Shown piece by piece: positions 1 through 7,902 of a stretch of DNA of 64,000 nt. The notes below the pieces were generated by a model. That model was not told where the DNA came from. It worked only from the letters and a program-made list of their open reading frames with translations, and did not search any database. The translations under genes were made by a program, and so were the position numbers. How positions within the stretch are numbered: position 1 is the stretch's first letter; every line of letters begins with the position of its first letter. The stretch covers positions 1-64,000 of the forward strand of contig JAUZOO010000005.1 of the NCBI GenBank assembly GCA_030706405.1, in the 5' to 3' direction. Source of the DNA: Bacteroidota bacterium. GTDB lineage: Bacteria > Bacteroidota > Bacteroidia > Bacteroidales > JAAUTT01.

Positions 1-480
1 TAACTCCTCTTTTTTACTTTCCTAATAAAATCTCGTTTTATTTAAACTTTATTTCGGAGCGCTTTCGAGTTTGTTTAGGTTAGGTACATCCTTCGTTGCC
101 CATCTCCCTTCTCTTTACTGCTACAATATTTTAAAGAACTTATTCCGTTTTTGCGGGGTGCAAAGGTATTTGCATTTTCTGATTTTCCAAACAAATATTT
201 ATTTATTTTTAATTCATTGAGCAACTACCTGCCTGAGCCATTCAAAAATGGTTTCAGCGACTCTGCATTAACAAAAGAACGTTTGTGATTAATTGGGATG
301 CAAATATAGGGCTGAATTATGATTCTGCAAACAATTTCTTAATATTTATTCCTTAAAAACTTTATACAACTGGCTTGCAGATTGTTAAAATTTCACTATT
401 CTTCGTTTTATATTATGTACATTTATTATATGTTTATAATTTAGCCCCGAATTTTAATTAGTAACTAATAAGGTATTCTT
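1..480. other. Left-edge gap; leftward operon leader
   Basis: No credible coding region is seen. The left 160 bases read on the minus strand contain GTTCTTTAAAATATTG followed by a purine-rich stretch, which resembles the leader that precedes rRNA operons in Bacteroidota. The right part, about 200-480, is very AT-rich and holds nothing else I can name. It separates a leftward transcription unit (off the window) from the rightward mannosyltransferase gene. The rRNA-leader reading is an inference. Confidence 0.4.
161..191 (-). promoter_or_regulatory. Bacteroidota-type promoter, leftward
   Basis: On the plus strand CAAAGGTA (161-168) is the complement of a TAnnTTTG -7 element. CAAA at 188-191 is the complement of a TTTG -33 element, 19 bases away. 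Both motifs and the spacing fit the sigma-ABfr consensus of Bacteroidota. It would drive transcription toward position 1, out of the window, possibly of a stable RNA operon. Confidence 0.6.
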
Positions 481-1221
481 GTGGCAAATAGCTTGGTAAT
501 TATTCCTACGTACAACGAAAAGGAAAACATCGAAAAGATTATTCGTAAAGTATTTTCATTACCTAAAGAGTTTGATATTCTGATTATTGAGGACAATTCA
601 CCTGACGGAACAGCCCAAATTGTTAAGAATTTACAAACTGAATTTTCGACCCAACTCTTCATGGTCGAAAGAAAAGGAAAACTTGGATTGGGAACGGCCT
701 ATATTGCCGGGTTTAAATGGGCTTTAGCTCATAATTACGAATATATCATCGAGATGGATGCCGACTTTTCACATAATCCGGATGATTTAATCAGTCTTCA
801 GGAGGCTTGTTCTGTTGGTGGAGCCGATTTATCGATTGGTTCGCGCTACAAATCGGGGGTTAACGTGGTTAACTGGCCAATGGGAAGGGTATTAATGTCG
901 TACTGTGCTTCAAAGTATGTAAGGTTCATAACCGGAATGAACATTAATGATACCACTGCCGGGTTTAAATGTTACACACGAAGGGTGTTGGAAAATATTG
1001 ATCTGGACTCAATCCGGTTTAAAGGTTATGCCTTCCAGATTGAAATGAAATTTACCGCATGGAAGCTGGGTTTTACCTTGGAAGAAGTCCCCATTATCTT
1101 TACCGATCGTAAAGCCGGAGCCTCGAAGATGAGTGGTGGTATCTTTAATGAAGCATTTTGGGGTGTAATAATCATGAAGTTACGTAGTTATTTTAAACGG
1201 TACCATAGAAAAACCTTGTAA
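481..1221 (+). CDS. Polyprenol monophosphomannose synthase (GT2)
   Basis: The enzyme is expected to transfer mannose from GDP-mannose to a polyprenyl phosphate at the cytoplasmic face of the membrane, giving a lipid-linked donor for glycan or protein glycosylation. The 246-residue protein is a single GT-A domain. It has the N-terminal VIIPTYNEKEN, IEDNSPDGT (36-44), the GLGTAY donor-binding segment (69-74) and the metal-binding MDADFSH (92-98). There is no C-terminal GtrA-like membrane part, so it is the short soluble form. The start is GTG, giving MANSLVIIPTYNE, exactly where the family begins. It lies 44 bases upstream of dihydroorotase on the same strand, an order I associate with Bacteroidota. 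Family assignment is firm; the exact polyprenol is not visible. Confidence 0.9.
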   Translation: MANSLVIIPTYNEKENIEKIIRKVFSLPKEFDILIIEDNSPDGTAQIVKNLQTEFSTQLFMVERKGKLGLGTAYIAGFKWALAHNYEYIIEMDADFSHNPDDLISLQEACSVGGADLSIGSRYKSGVNVVNWPMGRVLMSYCASKYVRFITGMNINDTTAGFKCYTRRVLENIDLDSIRFKGYAFQIEMKFTAWKLGFTLEEVPIIFTDRKAGASKMSGGIFNEAFWGVIIMKLRSYFKRYHRKTL

Positions 1222-1265
1222 CCTGAACTGACCTCGTTTCGGATATTAATAAAACCTCAACAATT

Positions 1266-2615
1266 ATGGATGTAGGGATACTTATTAAAGATGCTATCAT
1301 TATAAATGATGGCTTTGAAGTACAAGGGAGTGTATTAATAAAAGACGGACTCATCTCGAACGTATTTCTTAAATATGTTCCTGAAGATGTACTAAAATCG
1401 GCAGAGATCATCGATGCAACCGGTAAATACCTAATTCCGGGGATTATCGACGACCAGGTGCATTTCCGTGAACCGGGACTCACCCATAAAGCCGACATCT
1501 ATACGGAAGCCAAAGCAGCCGTGGCCGGCGGGGTAACTTCGTATATGGAGATGCCTAACACCAATCCTCAGACTACAACACAGGAATTGCTGGAAGAAAA
1601 ATACCAGATTGCAGCCGAAAAATCGCTCGCAAACTACTCTTTCTTTATAGGAGCTAACAACGATAACCTTAACGAACTTCTTAAAACCGATCCGAAAAAT
1701 GTTTGCGGAATAAAGGTTTTTATGGGTTCGTCGACGGGTAATATGCTGGTCGATAATATCGAAACGCTCGAACAGATATTCAAACAATCGCCGCTTCTGA
1801 TTGCTACTCATTGCGAAGATGAGGCTACTATCAAGGCTAATATGACATTATACCTCGAAAAATATGGCGACCAGATGCCGGTATCGTGCCATCCGTTAAT
1901 CAGGAGTGCAGAAGCTTGTTATAAATCGAGTGCTCTTGCCGTTGAGTTGGCTAAGAAATACAATACGCGGCTTCACTTGTTACACCTTTCGTCGGCCATG
2001 GAAATGGGACTCCTTTCAAACCATGTTCCAGCTAAAGATAAACGTATTACCGGCGAAGTATGCGTTCACCACCTATGGTTTGACGATCGGGATTATAAAA
2101 AGTATGGGAACCGCATCAAATGGAACCCTGCCGTAAAAAGCCAGAATGATAAGGAAAAGCTGATGGAAGCTTTACTTAACGACACGCTCGACATCATTGC
2201 GACCGATCACGCACCGCATACCCTGGAAGAAAAAAACAATAGCTATACCAAAGCTCCATCGGGCGGTCCGCTGGTTCAACACTCGTTAAATGTGATGCTT
2301 GAACTTCGTAAACAAGGAAAAATATCACTGGGTAAGATTGTGCAGAAGATGTGCCACCTGCCTGCCGACATCTTTCAAGTTCACAAACGGGGCTATATCC
2401 GCGAAGGATATTTCGCTGATTTGGCTTTGATTGATCTGGATAAGAAATGGACGGTCAACACCGACAACATCCTGTACAAATGCAAATGGTCGCCGTTTGA
2501 AGGATATACGTTTACCGGCCGCGTAGTACAAACCTTCGTAAACGGAAACCTAATTTACGATTATGGTGAATTTAACGAATCGAAAAAGGGAATGCGGTTA
2601 ACTTTTGACCGATAA
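1266..2615 (+). CDS. pyrC: Dihydroorotase
   Basis: This is the third step of pyrimidine synthesis, interconverting carbamoyl-aspartate and dihydroorotate in the cytosol. At 449 residues it fits the class I (amidohydrolase/dihydropyrimidinase-like) dihydroorotases. Metal-site features visible are HFR at 66-68, K150 in IKVFMGSSTGN (candidate carboxylated lysine), H182 in IATHCEDE, H237/H240 in RLHLLHLSS, and the catalytic D314 in IATDHAPHT. All ligands are retained, so it should be active and is not a pseudo-DHOase. It follows the mannosyltransferase after 44 bases and ends just before a strong terminator. Allantoinase is the main alternative, but the surrounding genes and the sequence style favour PyrC. 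Confidence 0.92.
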   Translation: MDVGILIKDAIIINDGFEVQGSVLIKDGLISNVFLKYVPEDVLKSAEIIDATGKYLIPGIIDDQVHFREPGLTHKADIYTEAKAAVAGGVTSYMEMPNTNPQTTTQELLEEKYQIAAEKSLANYSFFIGANNDNLNELLKTDPKNVCGIKVFMGSSTGNMLVDNIETLEQIFKQSPLLIATHCEDEATIKANMTLYLEKYGDQMPVSCHPLIRSAEACYKSSALAVELAKKYNTRLHLLHLSSAMEMGLLSNHVPAKDKRITGEVCVHHLWFDDRDYKKYGNRIKWNPAVKSQNDKEKLMEALLNDTLDIIATDHAPHTLEEKNNSYTKAPSGGPLVQHSLNVMLELRKQGKISLGKIVQKMCHLPADIFQVHKRGYIREGYFADLALIDLDKKWTVNTDNILYKCKWSPFEGYTFTGRVVQTFVNGNLIYDYGEFNESKKGMRLTFDR

Positions 2616-2635
2616 ACATCTTCCTGATAAAAGCA

Positions 2636-2672
2636 AAAATCCCGTCAAGATTAGTCCTGACGGGATTTTTTG
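2636..2672. terminator. Bidirectional intrinsic terminator
   Basis: CCCGTCA (2641-2647) pairs with TGACGGG (2658-2664). The stem is flanked by an A-run on the left and a T-run on the right, so it can end both pyrC (+) and the converging polysaccharide synthase gene (-). Confidence 0.85.
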
Positions 2673-2674
2673 TG

Positions 2675-5600
2675 CTATTCCTGCTTCACATTTCCGGTTC
2701 GTTTTAATACGCCCCAGTGAGCCAACTCGCCTTTAATTGCTTTCAGGTACGATTTTATCAATACAAAGAACAACAGTTGACGATATATTATCCGTTGAAT
2801 GAACATATATGCCGCTATTTTAGGTGTAAACTTCTGCCCATCGAAGCTGTAAGCGACAAATGAAATGACACAATCGACAGCAAAGAAGCCAAAATACGCG
2901 ACAATTACCTCGGGCGCTGTTTTGGAGAAAAGCGCAAAGATTGTCAGGATATCGACAATAGGCGAAAACAGGGGTAATATCAATTGATATATCAGCACAT
3001 TGGGCAATACAATCCATCCCAAATTTGGTTTGCGGGTATTGAACAGCAAATCGCGGTGTTTCCAAAAACTTTGCATGATGCCAAACGACCAGCGGAACCG
3101 CTGTTTCAGAAACATTCGGGTCGATTCCGGGGCTTCTGTCATGGAGATGGCGTCGTTACAAGTACGTACGCGGTATCCGGCACGTAAAAAACGCAACGTT
3201 AAATCGCAATCTTCGGCCAAGGTATCGGTGGTAAAAGCGCCGACTTCGAGCATTGCCGATTTACGGAAAGCCCCAATAGCCCCGGGCACAACCATAATAG
3301 AATTTACATAATCGAAAGCCAACCGATCGAAATTCTGACTGGTAGTATATTCGATGGACTGCCAGTTGGTAAGCAGGTTTACTTTATTTCCCACTTTTAC
3401 ATTCCCCGCTACCGCAGCAACCTGCGAATCACCAAAATAAGGCATTAACATTGACACCGCATCTGGTTTAAGCAATGTGTCGGCATCGATACATACCAGG
3501 AATTCCCCTTGGGCATGTTCAATTCCAAAATTTAATGCAGAAGCTTTCCCTCCATTGGGCTTCGTCAATACCGTAACTTTTGGATTATTATCAAAAGCAT
3601 CTTTAACCAGTTGGAAAGTGCGGTCTTTTGAGCCATCGTCAACAAACACGATTTCAACGTTGGGATAATCACATTTTAACAGATTTTCGATGGTTCTTAC
3701 CACATTTACCTCTTCGTTATAAGCAGGAACTATAATGCTTACCGAGGGGTTTCCTGCCGAAATAGACCGGGGGGAATGCTTTATTTTGTAACGATTACGA
3801 ATAGCAAGCACGGCAATGCTCAGGATACGGCCAAGCACCAATATCAATGCTACAAAAAAGACTCCGTACAGAAAATGCTGGTAGAAAAAGGTAAACTCAA
3901 AAAGCGCAGAATCGGCCATTTCAGCATAGTGACGCATCTCACCTTTCACCGGAGGCATAACATCGTCGCGGGTTTTGCCCAACAATTGGGAGATCGTTAC
4001 AAACGTGTATCCTTTTTTCTTGAAAAACTCAATAATCCTCGGAAGGGCTTTCACTGTTTCAGTACGGATACCTCCGGCATCGTGCAACAAAAGGACACTT
4101 CCATTTTCCTCCTGCTTAATTGTCCGGGCAACGATGGTATCTGCAGAAACTCCTTTTTCCCAGTCATTCGGGTCGATAGAAAGGCCAACACTTATATAAT
4201 GTTCGTTACAAGCTGTTGCAAGCGGAAGAATCTGGTAGATATTTTCCGGATCGGAATCGGTATTATAAGGCGGGCGAAAAAGAATGGTGCTGTGCCCCAA
4301 CATACTTTCGAGCAAAATACGGGTCAAACTGAGTTCAAGACGAATGCGCGAGGCCGAAACTTCTTCGAGGTTGGGATGACTAAAGGTATGGTTTCCGATT
4401 TCATGGCCTTCGTCGTAAACCCTTTTCAGTAAAGGGATGTTGGCTTCGGCATTCACACCAGTCACAAAAAAGGTGGCATGAACATTATTATCCCGAAGTA
4501 TTTTTAAGATTTTGGGGGTGTACTCATCGTTGGGTCCGTCGTCAAAAGTGAGGGCTATCTTTTTCGTGGCATCGCCGGAGCGTTTAATCACAAAGCTGGT
4601 GGGCAAGGTCTCGTAGGTTTCTTCCGATATTAATTTATCATCTGCAGCCACTTCTATTTTAACTTTACCGGGGGTTGGAGAACTGACAATATCAAGGATT
4701 TCGCCTTCACCAATAAAATCGACATTGTATGGCGACTGAATGTTCCTCAGTTTCGAAAAATCAAACGGATGAAGATTTAGGGAATCATCTTGTAGCGATT
4801 TATCATAAAACTGCCACAGACGGGTATCCTCCGCCCCCAAGTACCACACGGCCACACCGGCAGTTCCAAAATCTTCGGAGGCCCTGATTGCATTAAAGCT
4901 GGTTGCGGCATCGGTAAAACAGACCTCATGCTTTTGGTTATTCCCGTCGGAATAAGAATACCGGAGGTTGTACGAATTGTTATCAAAATCAATGTTGCTA
5001 TTATTGGCAATGGCACGGTTGATGGCCTCCTGGTAAGTAACATCTTCGCCCTGATAACCAACCTGCCAGTCGTACCCGTAAGCAGCGATACACAAAACCA
5101 CTTTCTCTGCCGAAACCTTATTGCACACATCGTCCATGGCTTTCTCTATCCACGCCTGCTCCGCAATTGGTCCCGGCATACTGCTGGCGTTATGCTGGTC
5201 GTACCCCATCAAAAACAAAAAATCGTTATACTGCGCCAGTTCTTTGTAATTATAATCGGGGTTAAATGGCACAATATCCTGAGTAATGAGGTATCCCTTC
5301 TGGTTAAGTGCCTGATATAATTCCTTCTGAAACTGAATCAGATGTTCGTCGGTTTTTTCGGTTAATTCTTCAAAATCGACATTAACGCCCTGAAACTGAT
5401 ATTTTGCCAATGTCCGTAACAGACTTTGAATAAACTTCGTTCGTTTTTCCTTTGAGATTATTATCCGGTGAACATTCCGACCGTTCCATTTCTGATTAAA
5501 ATAATTTGATAACATCGGGACGATAGCCACCCTGTGTTTTCGCATCACATTCAGGGCTTTTACATCAATATCCGTGGCAATGGTATCACTTTTATCGCCC

Positions 5601-6031
5601 ACAAACAGCCACTCGGGCAATACCATATTCATTTTGCCAATGTTATTGCGCAGCGAGTAAAACGACTGATTATCCCAGTTTACATAGAAACCGGCCCTTA
5701 CCGGGAAATATTTTCGCACTACCGACGCGGGCAATAGTTTATTCTGATAAAAATTATGTTTTTCGTTCTGGCGGATTTCTTTAAGCGTTTTTTGAAAAAC
5801 AGTCTTTTCCGAATCCGGCAACGACGCTTTTATTTCATCTTTTGATAAGCGCTGAAATATCGCATGCCGGGTTGAAAGTACCGGCATATGTATGTTGGGG
5901 CTGCGCAATACCGAAAATATCAATGCCACCAGGCATAAAACGGCAATGACTAAAAAGATGTGAAAGCCCCATACAAAACGTTTCCATCGTCCGGGTTTCT
6001 CGGTTTGGAATACCTGTTTCTGTGCTGCCAT
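2675..6031 (-). CDS. Trifunctional GH18-like / CE4 deacetylase / GT2 synthase
   Basis: An unusually large (1118 aa) membrane enzyme that appears to make and modify a beta-linked, probably GlcNAc-type, polysaccharide. Domains in order: cytoplasmic N-terminus and one membrane segment (about 22-42); an extracytoplasmic GH18-like barrel (about 110-420) with GVNVDFEE, keeping D219 and the catalytic E221 but lacking the first two Asp of the DxxDxDxE motif; a NodB/CE4 deacetylase (about 488-690) with TFDDGP (D497, D498) and metal ligands H548/H552 in NHTFSHP; a membrane segment (about 715-745); and a processive GT2 (about 762-990) with DDG 798-800, DAD 849-851, ED 940-941 and QRFRW 977-981, then further membrane helices. 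A GH8 gene lies 7 bases upstream in the same operon. PNAG, chitosan-like or another polymer cannot be told apart from sequence. Confidence 0.88.
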   Translation of the reverse strand: MAAQKQVFQTEKPGRWKRFVWGFHIFLVIAVLCLVALIFSVLRSPNIHMPVLSTRHAIFQRLSKDEIKASLPDSEKTVFQKTLKEIRQNEKHNFYQNKLLPASVVRKYFPVRAGFYVNWDNQSFYSLRNNIGKMNMVLPEWLFVGDKSDTIATDIDVKALNVMRKHRVAIVPMLSNYFNQKWNGRNVHRIIISKEKRTKFIQSLLRTLAKYQFQGVNVDFEELTEKTDEHLIQFQKELYQALNQKGYLITQDIVPFNPDYNYKELAQYNDFLFLMGYDQHNASSMPGPIAEQAWIEKAMDDVCNKVSAEKVVLCIAAYGYDWQVGYQGEDVTYQEAINRAIANNSNIDFDNNSYNLRYSYSDGNNQKHEVCFTDAATSFNAIRASEDFGTAGVAVWYLGAEDTRLWQFYDKSLQDDSLNLHPFDFSKLRNIQSPYNVDFIGEGEILDIVSSPTPGKVKIEVAADDKLISEETYETLPTSFVIKRSGDATKKIALTFDDGPNDEYTPKILKILRDNNVHATFFVTGVNAEANIPLLKRVYDEGHEIGNHTFSHPNLEEVSASRIRLELSLTRILLESMLGHSTILFRPPYNTDSDPENIYQILPLATACNEHYISVGLSIDPNDWEKGVSADTIVARTIKQEENGSVLLLHDAGGIRTETVKALPRIIEFFKKKGYTFVTISQLLGKTRDDVMPPVKGEMRHYAEMADSALFEFTFFYQHFLYGVFFVALILVLGRILSIAVLAIRNRYKIKHSPRSISAGNPSVSIIVPAYNEEVNVVRTIENLLKCDYPNVEIVFVDDGSKDRTFQLVKDAFDNNPKVTVLTKPNGGKASALNFGIEHAQGEFLVCIDADTLLKPDAVSMLMPYFGDSQVAAVAGNVKVGNKVNLLTNWQSIEYTTSQNFDRLAFDYVNSIMVVPGAIGAFRKSAMLEVGAFTTDTLAEDCDLTLRFLRAGYRVRTCNDAISMTEAPESTRMFLKQRFRWSFGIMQSFWKHRDLLFNTRKPNLGWIVLPNVLIYQLILPLFSPIVDILTIFALFSKTAPEVIVAYFGFFAVDCVISFVAYSFDGQKFTPKIAAYMFIQRIIYRQLLFFVLIKSYLKAIKGELAHWGVLKRTGNVKQE

Positions 6032-6038
6032 AGCGAAG

Positions 6039-7307
6039 TTATTTAATAAGGTTTGTGGTTGTTGACGGAATCTGGTAATTCCCCGAAATTACAATCATAC
6101 AAAGTAATTGCAGGGTATTGTCATAGTACTGATAATCGTTGAACTGAAGTTTAAGCATATAATTCCACAAATCGGTAAGCCATTTTTGAGAAGAAGGATC
6201 AACCATTGCACCAACAGCCAACGGGGCCAGAAATGCCGGTGTAGCATAGTCGTTTCCATGAATATCGTCTCCATCGAGCGTAAACCCGGAATATAGATTA
6301 TCAGGATCGCCCTTTGCTTTGCGCTCCATCGTTCGGTTCATTTTGCACACCATTGAATAGGCACGCCGGTCGCCCGAAATTAAAAAATCGCAGGCCAAAC
6401 GCCATGGAATGCGGCAGGCATTGTAATAATAATGCCCATCGTGCCCCGATTCGAGGTAATGAGCTTTGGCCGGGATGTATTCGCCTTTGCTAAATTGGAT
6501 AAAATCGGGCAGTAACCCTGCCTTAGGACTGTATTTTCGTTGAATATGCTCCAAAATCTTATACTCTTTATCGAGTACCTTTAACCAAATACTATCGTGG
6601 GTTGCCTGAAAAAACTCGCGAAAATGCCCGGGCATAAAATCGGAAGTGCGTGTATCAGCATATTTAGGATCGTCATCTTCGAGGGCATCGCTCAGTAAAA
6701 CCGTGTGACGGACAATATTTAACTCGTGCTTGCGGATGGCGTCGAGCATCAGCAGGGCTTCTTTCCGGTAATTAATAACACCGCCACTCCCCCACTGTTT
6801 GTCGGCCAACAAAAGCGAAAAAGCAATGTCCATATCGGCATCGGAAGCCGAATAATTATTATCGTGAGCCGATTTGGTAACACACCCTGAAGCTATCTCC
6901 CAAGTCATTAAATACGGACTAACCAAACTTGGGTGAGCTTTGTAAAACCGAAAGAGGCCATCGAAAATATTCTTTGCTTCGGGGTCAAAACCTGCCATTG
7001 TAACGGCAATAATCATCCCGTAAGCCTGTCCTTCCGAAACGCAAATTATCCCGTGCTCGCGGTTGGTCTTCTCATTATCGAAAACATAAAATTGAAAAGG
7101 ATCGGCACAATCGCGGCGTATATGCACGGTCTTCCATTGCTTATAAAAGGCAACCGTAACTTCATCCAGCTGATGAGGGGTGTAGTTTTCAGGTTTTATA
7201 TGTGGCTGAACATACCCCGTACGCAAAAGGTACGACGCGGAAGGCGGTTGTTGACAATACAACACCGTCGAAAGAAATAGAAATCCTAAAAAAAACAGCT
7301 TACCCAT
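6039..7307 (-). CDS. Exported glycoside hydrolase family 8
   Basis: A secreted endo-glycanase (cellulase/chitosanase/BcsZ-like family). Numbering from the upstream in-frame Met at 7328, the general acid is E99 in VSEGQAYGM, and ASDADMDIAFSLLLA (161-175) is the GH8 signature with D163/D165. I prefer the start at 7307 (MGKLFFLGFLFLSTVLYC), which gives a clean signal peptide. A CAAATATA promoter-like element (complement of TATATTTG) sits at 7326-7333 and would place the longer start inside the promoter. It is the first gene of the operon with the GH18/CE4/GT2 synthase, only 7 bases apart, so it probably trims or releases the polymer made by that protein. By family, substrate could be beta-1,4-glucan or chitosan; the neighbouring deacetylase favours a deacetylated aminoglycan. 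Confidence 0.85.
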   Translation of the reverse strand: MGKLFFLGFLFLSTVLYCQQPPSASYLLRTGYVQPHIKPENYTPHQLDEVTVAFYKQWKTVHIRRDCADPFQFYVFDNEKTNREHGIICVSEGQAYGMIIAVTMAGFDPEAKNIFDGLFRFYKAHPSLVSPYLMTWEIASGCVTKSAHDNNYSASDADMDIAFSLLLADKQWGSGGVINYRKEALLMLDAIRKHELNIVRHTVLLSDALEDDDPKYADTRTSDFMPGHFREFFQATHDSIWLKVLDKEYKILEHIQRKYSPKAGLLPDFIQFSKGEYIPAKAHYLESGHDGHYYYNACRIPWRLACDFLISGDRRAYSMVCKMNRTMERKAKGDPDNLYSGFTLDGDDIHGNDYATPAFLAPLAVGAMVDPSSQKWLTDLWNYMLKLQFNDYQYYDNTLQLLCMIVISGNYQIPSTTTNLIK

Positions 7308-7325
7308 AGATGAAAACCTTACCCT

Positions 7326-7333
7326 CAAATATA
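7326..7333 (-). promoter_or_regulatory. Possible -7 element of the GH8-synthase operon
   Basis: CAAATATA on the plus strand is TATATTTG on the minus strand, matching TAnnTTTG. I see no convincing TTTG -33 partner at 19-21 bases, so the call rests on the -7 motif and its position about 20 bases before the preferred ATG at 7307. Confidence 0.35.
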
Positions 7334-7433
7334 AGCAACAATTAACGTTTATCGAAGTTCCGGCAAAAAATCAGATAAACAACCTGGGCATAAGTATCGT
7401 CGAAATTGAAAACCCATTGAGATGGATTGAACT

Positions 7434-7797
7434 TTACCCAACAAGCACTGGAGGTCACCAGACAGAGAGGGAAATATCCCCGACAAAAACAGATGAACTA
7501 TTGGCAAGCATGTGAATATTTTCGCAAACATAGAAAGCCATTTAGCAAAGTGGGGAACACCTTCGGCAGACATAGATAAAACCCCGATAGACAGGGGAAC
7601 CCTTTCGGCAGGCATAGACGACCCTCTGACAAAGAAGGAAATAGTTTCGCAAATATTGAAACCTGTTTAACAAAGTGGGGAATATTTTCGGCAGACATAG
7701 CTGAATTTCAGACAGAGCAGAAAATCTCGCTGATAGATATTGAACAACATCAGACAAAATAGGGGGTGTTTCCGACAAGAACAAAAGAGAGTAAAAA
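7434..7797. repeat. 21-bp periodic imperfect tandem repeat, locus A
   Basis: About 17 degenerate units run through the gap between the divergent GH8 and mprF genes. The recurrent CA (or TA) dinucleotide inside cores such as GGCAGACATAG, CGCAAACATAG or AACAAAGTGGGG recurs at 7442, 7463, 7484, 7505, 7525, 7546, 7567, 7588, 7609, 7630, 7650, 7671, 7692, 7713, 7734, 7755 and 7776: a 21-base step with only two 20-base exceptions. All three minus-strand frames stay open over much of it, but no start or coding signal is convincing. I read it as non-coding or as a decayed repeat. The rest of the 7329-7902 gap contains nothing else I recognise. Confidence 0.75.
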
Positions 7798-7902
7798 ATG
7801 CAGAAAGATAAAACATACCGCTGCGCTTATCCGATAAAAAACATACCGGCTTTAGATTTCTGCAAAAATTCCTAAATTTAAAATCTTCAATAAAAAAGAT
7901 TA

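Noticed and set aside
1-160. Part of an rRNA gene
   Set aside because: The sequence resembles a leader, but I find no stretch matching a mature 16S or 23S end.
3776-4432. 218-codon frame opposite the polysaccharide synthase gene
   Set aside because: Shadow of the strongly supported minus-strand coding frame.
7349-7784. Three overlapping minus-strand open frames in the 21-bp repeat
   Set aside because: A 21-base period keeps several frames open at once; none has a supported start, and composition is unlike neighbouring genes.
7434-7797. CRISPR array
   Set aside because: Units are 21 bases, contiguous and degenerate, without constant repeats separated by unique spacers, and no cas genes are near.
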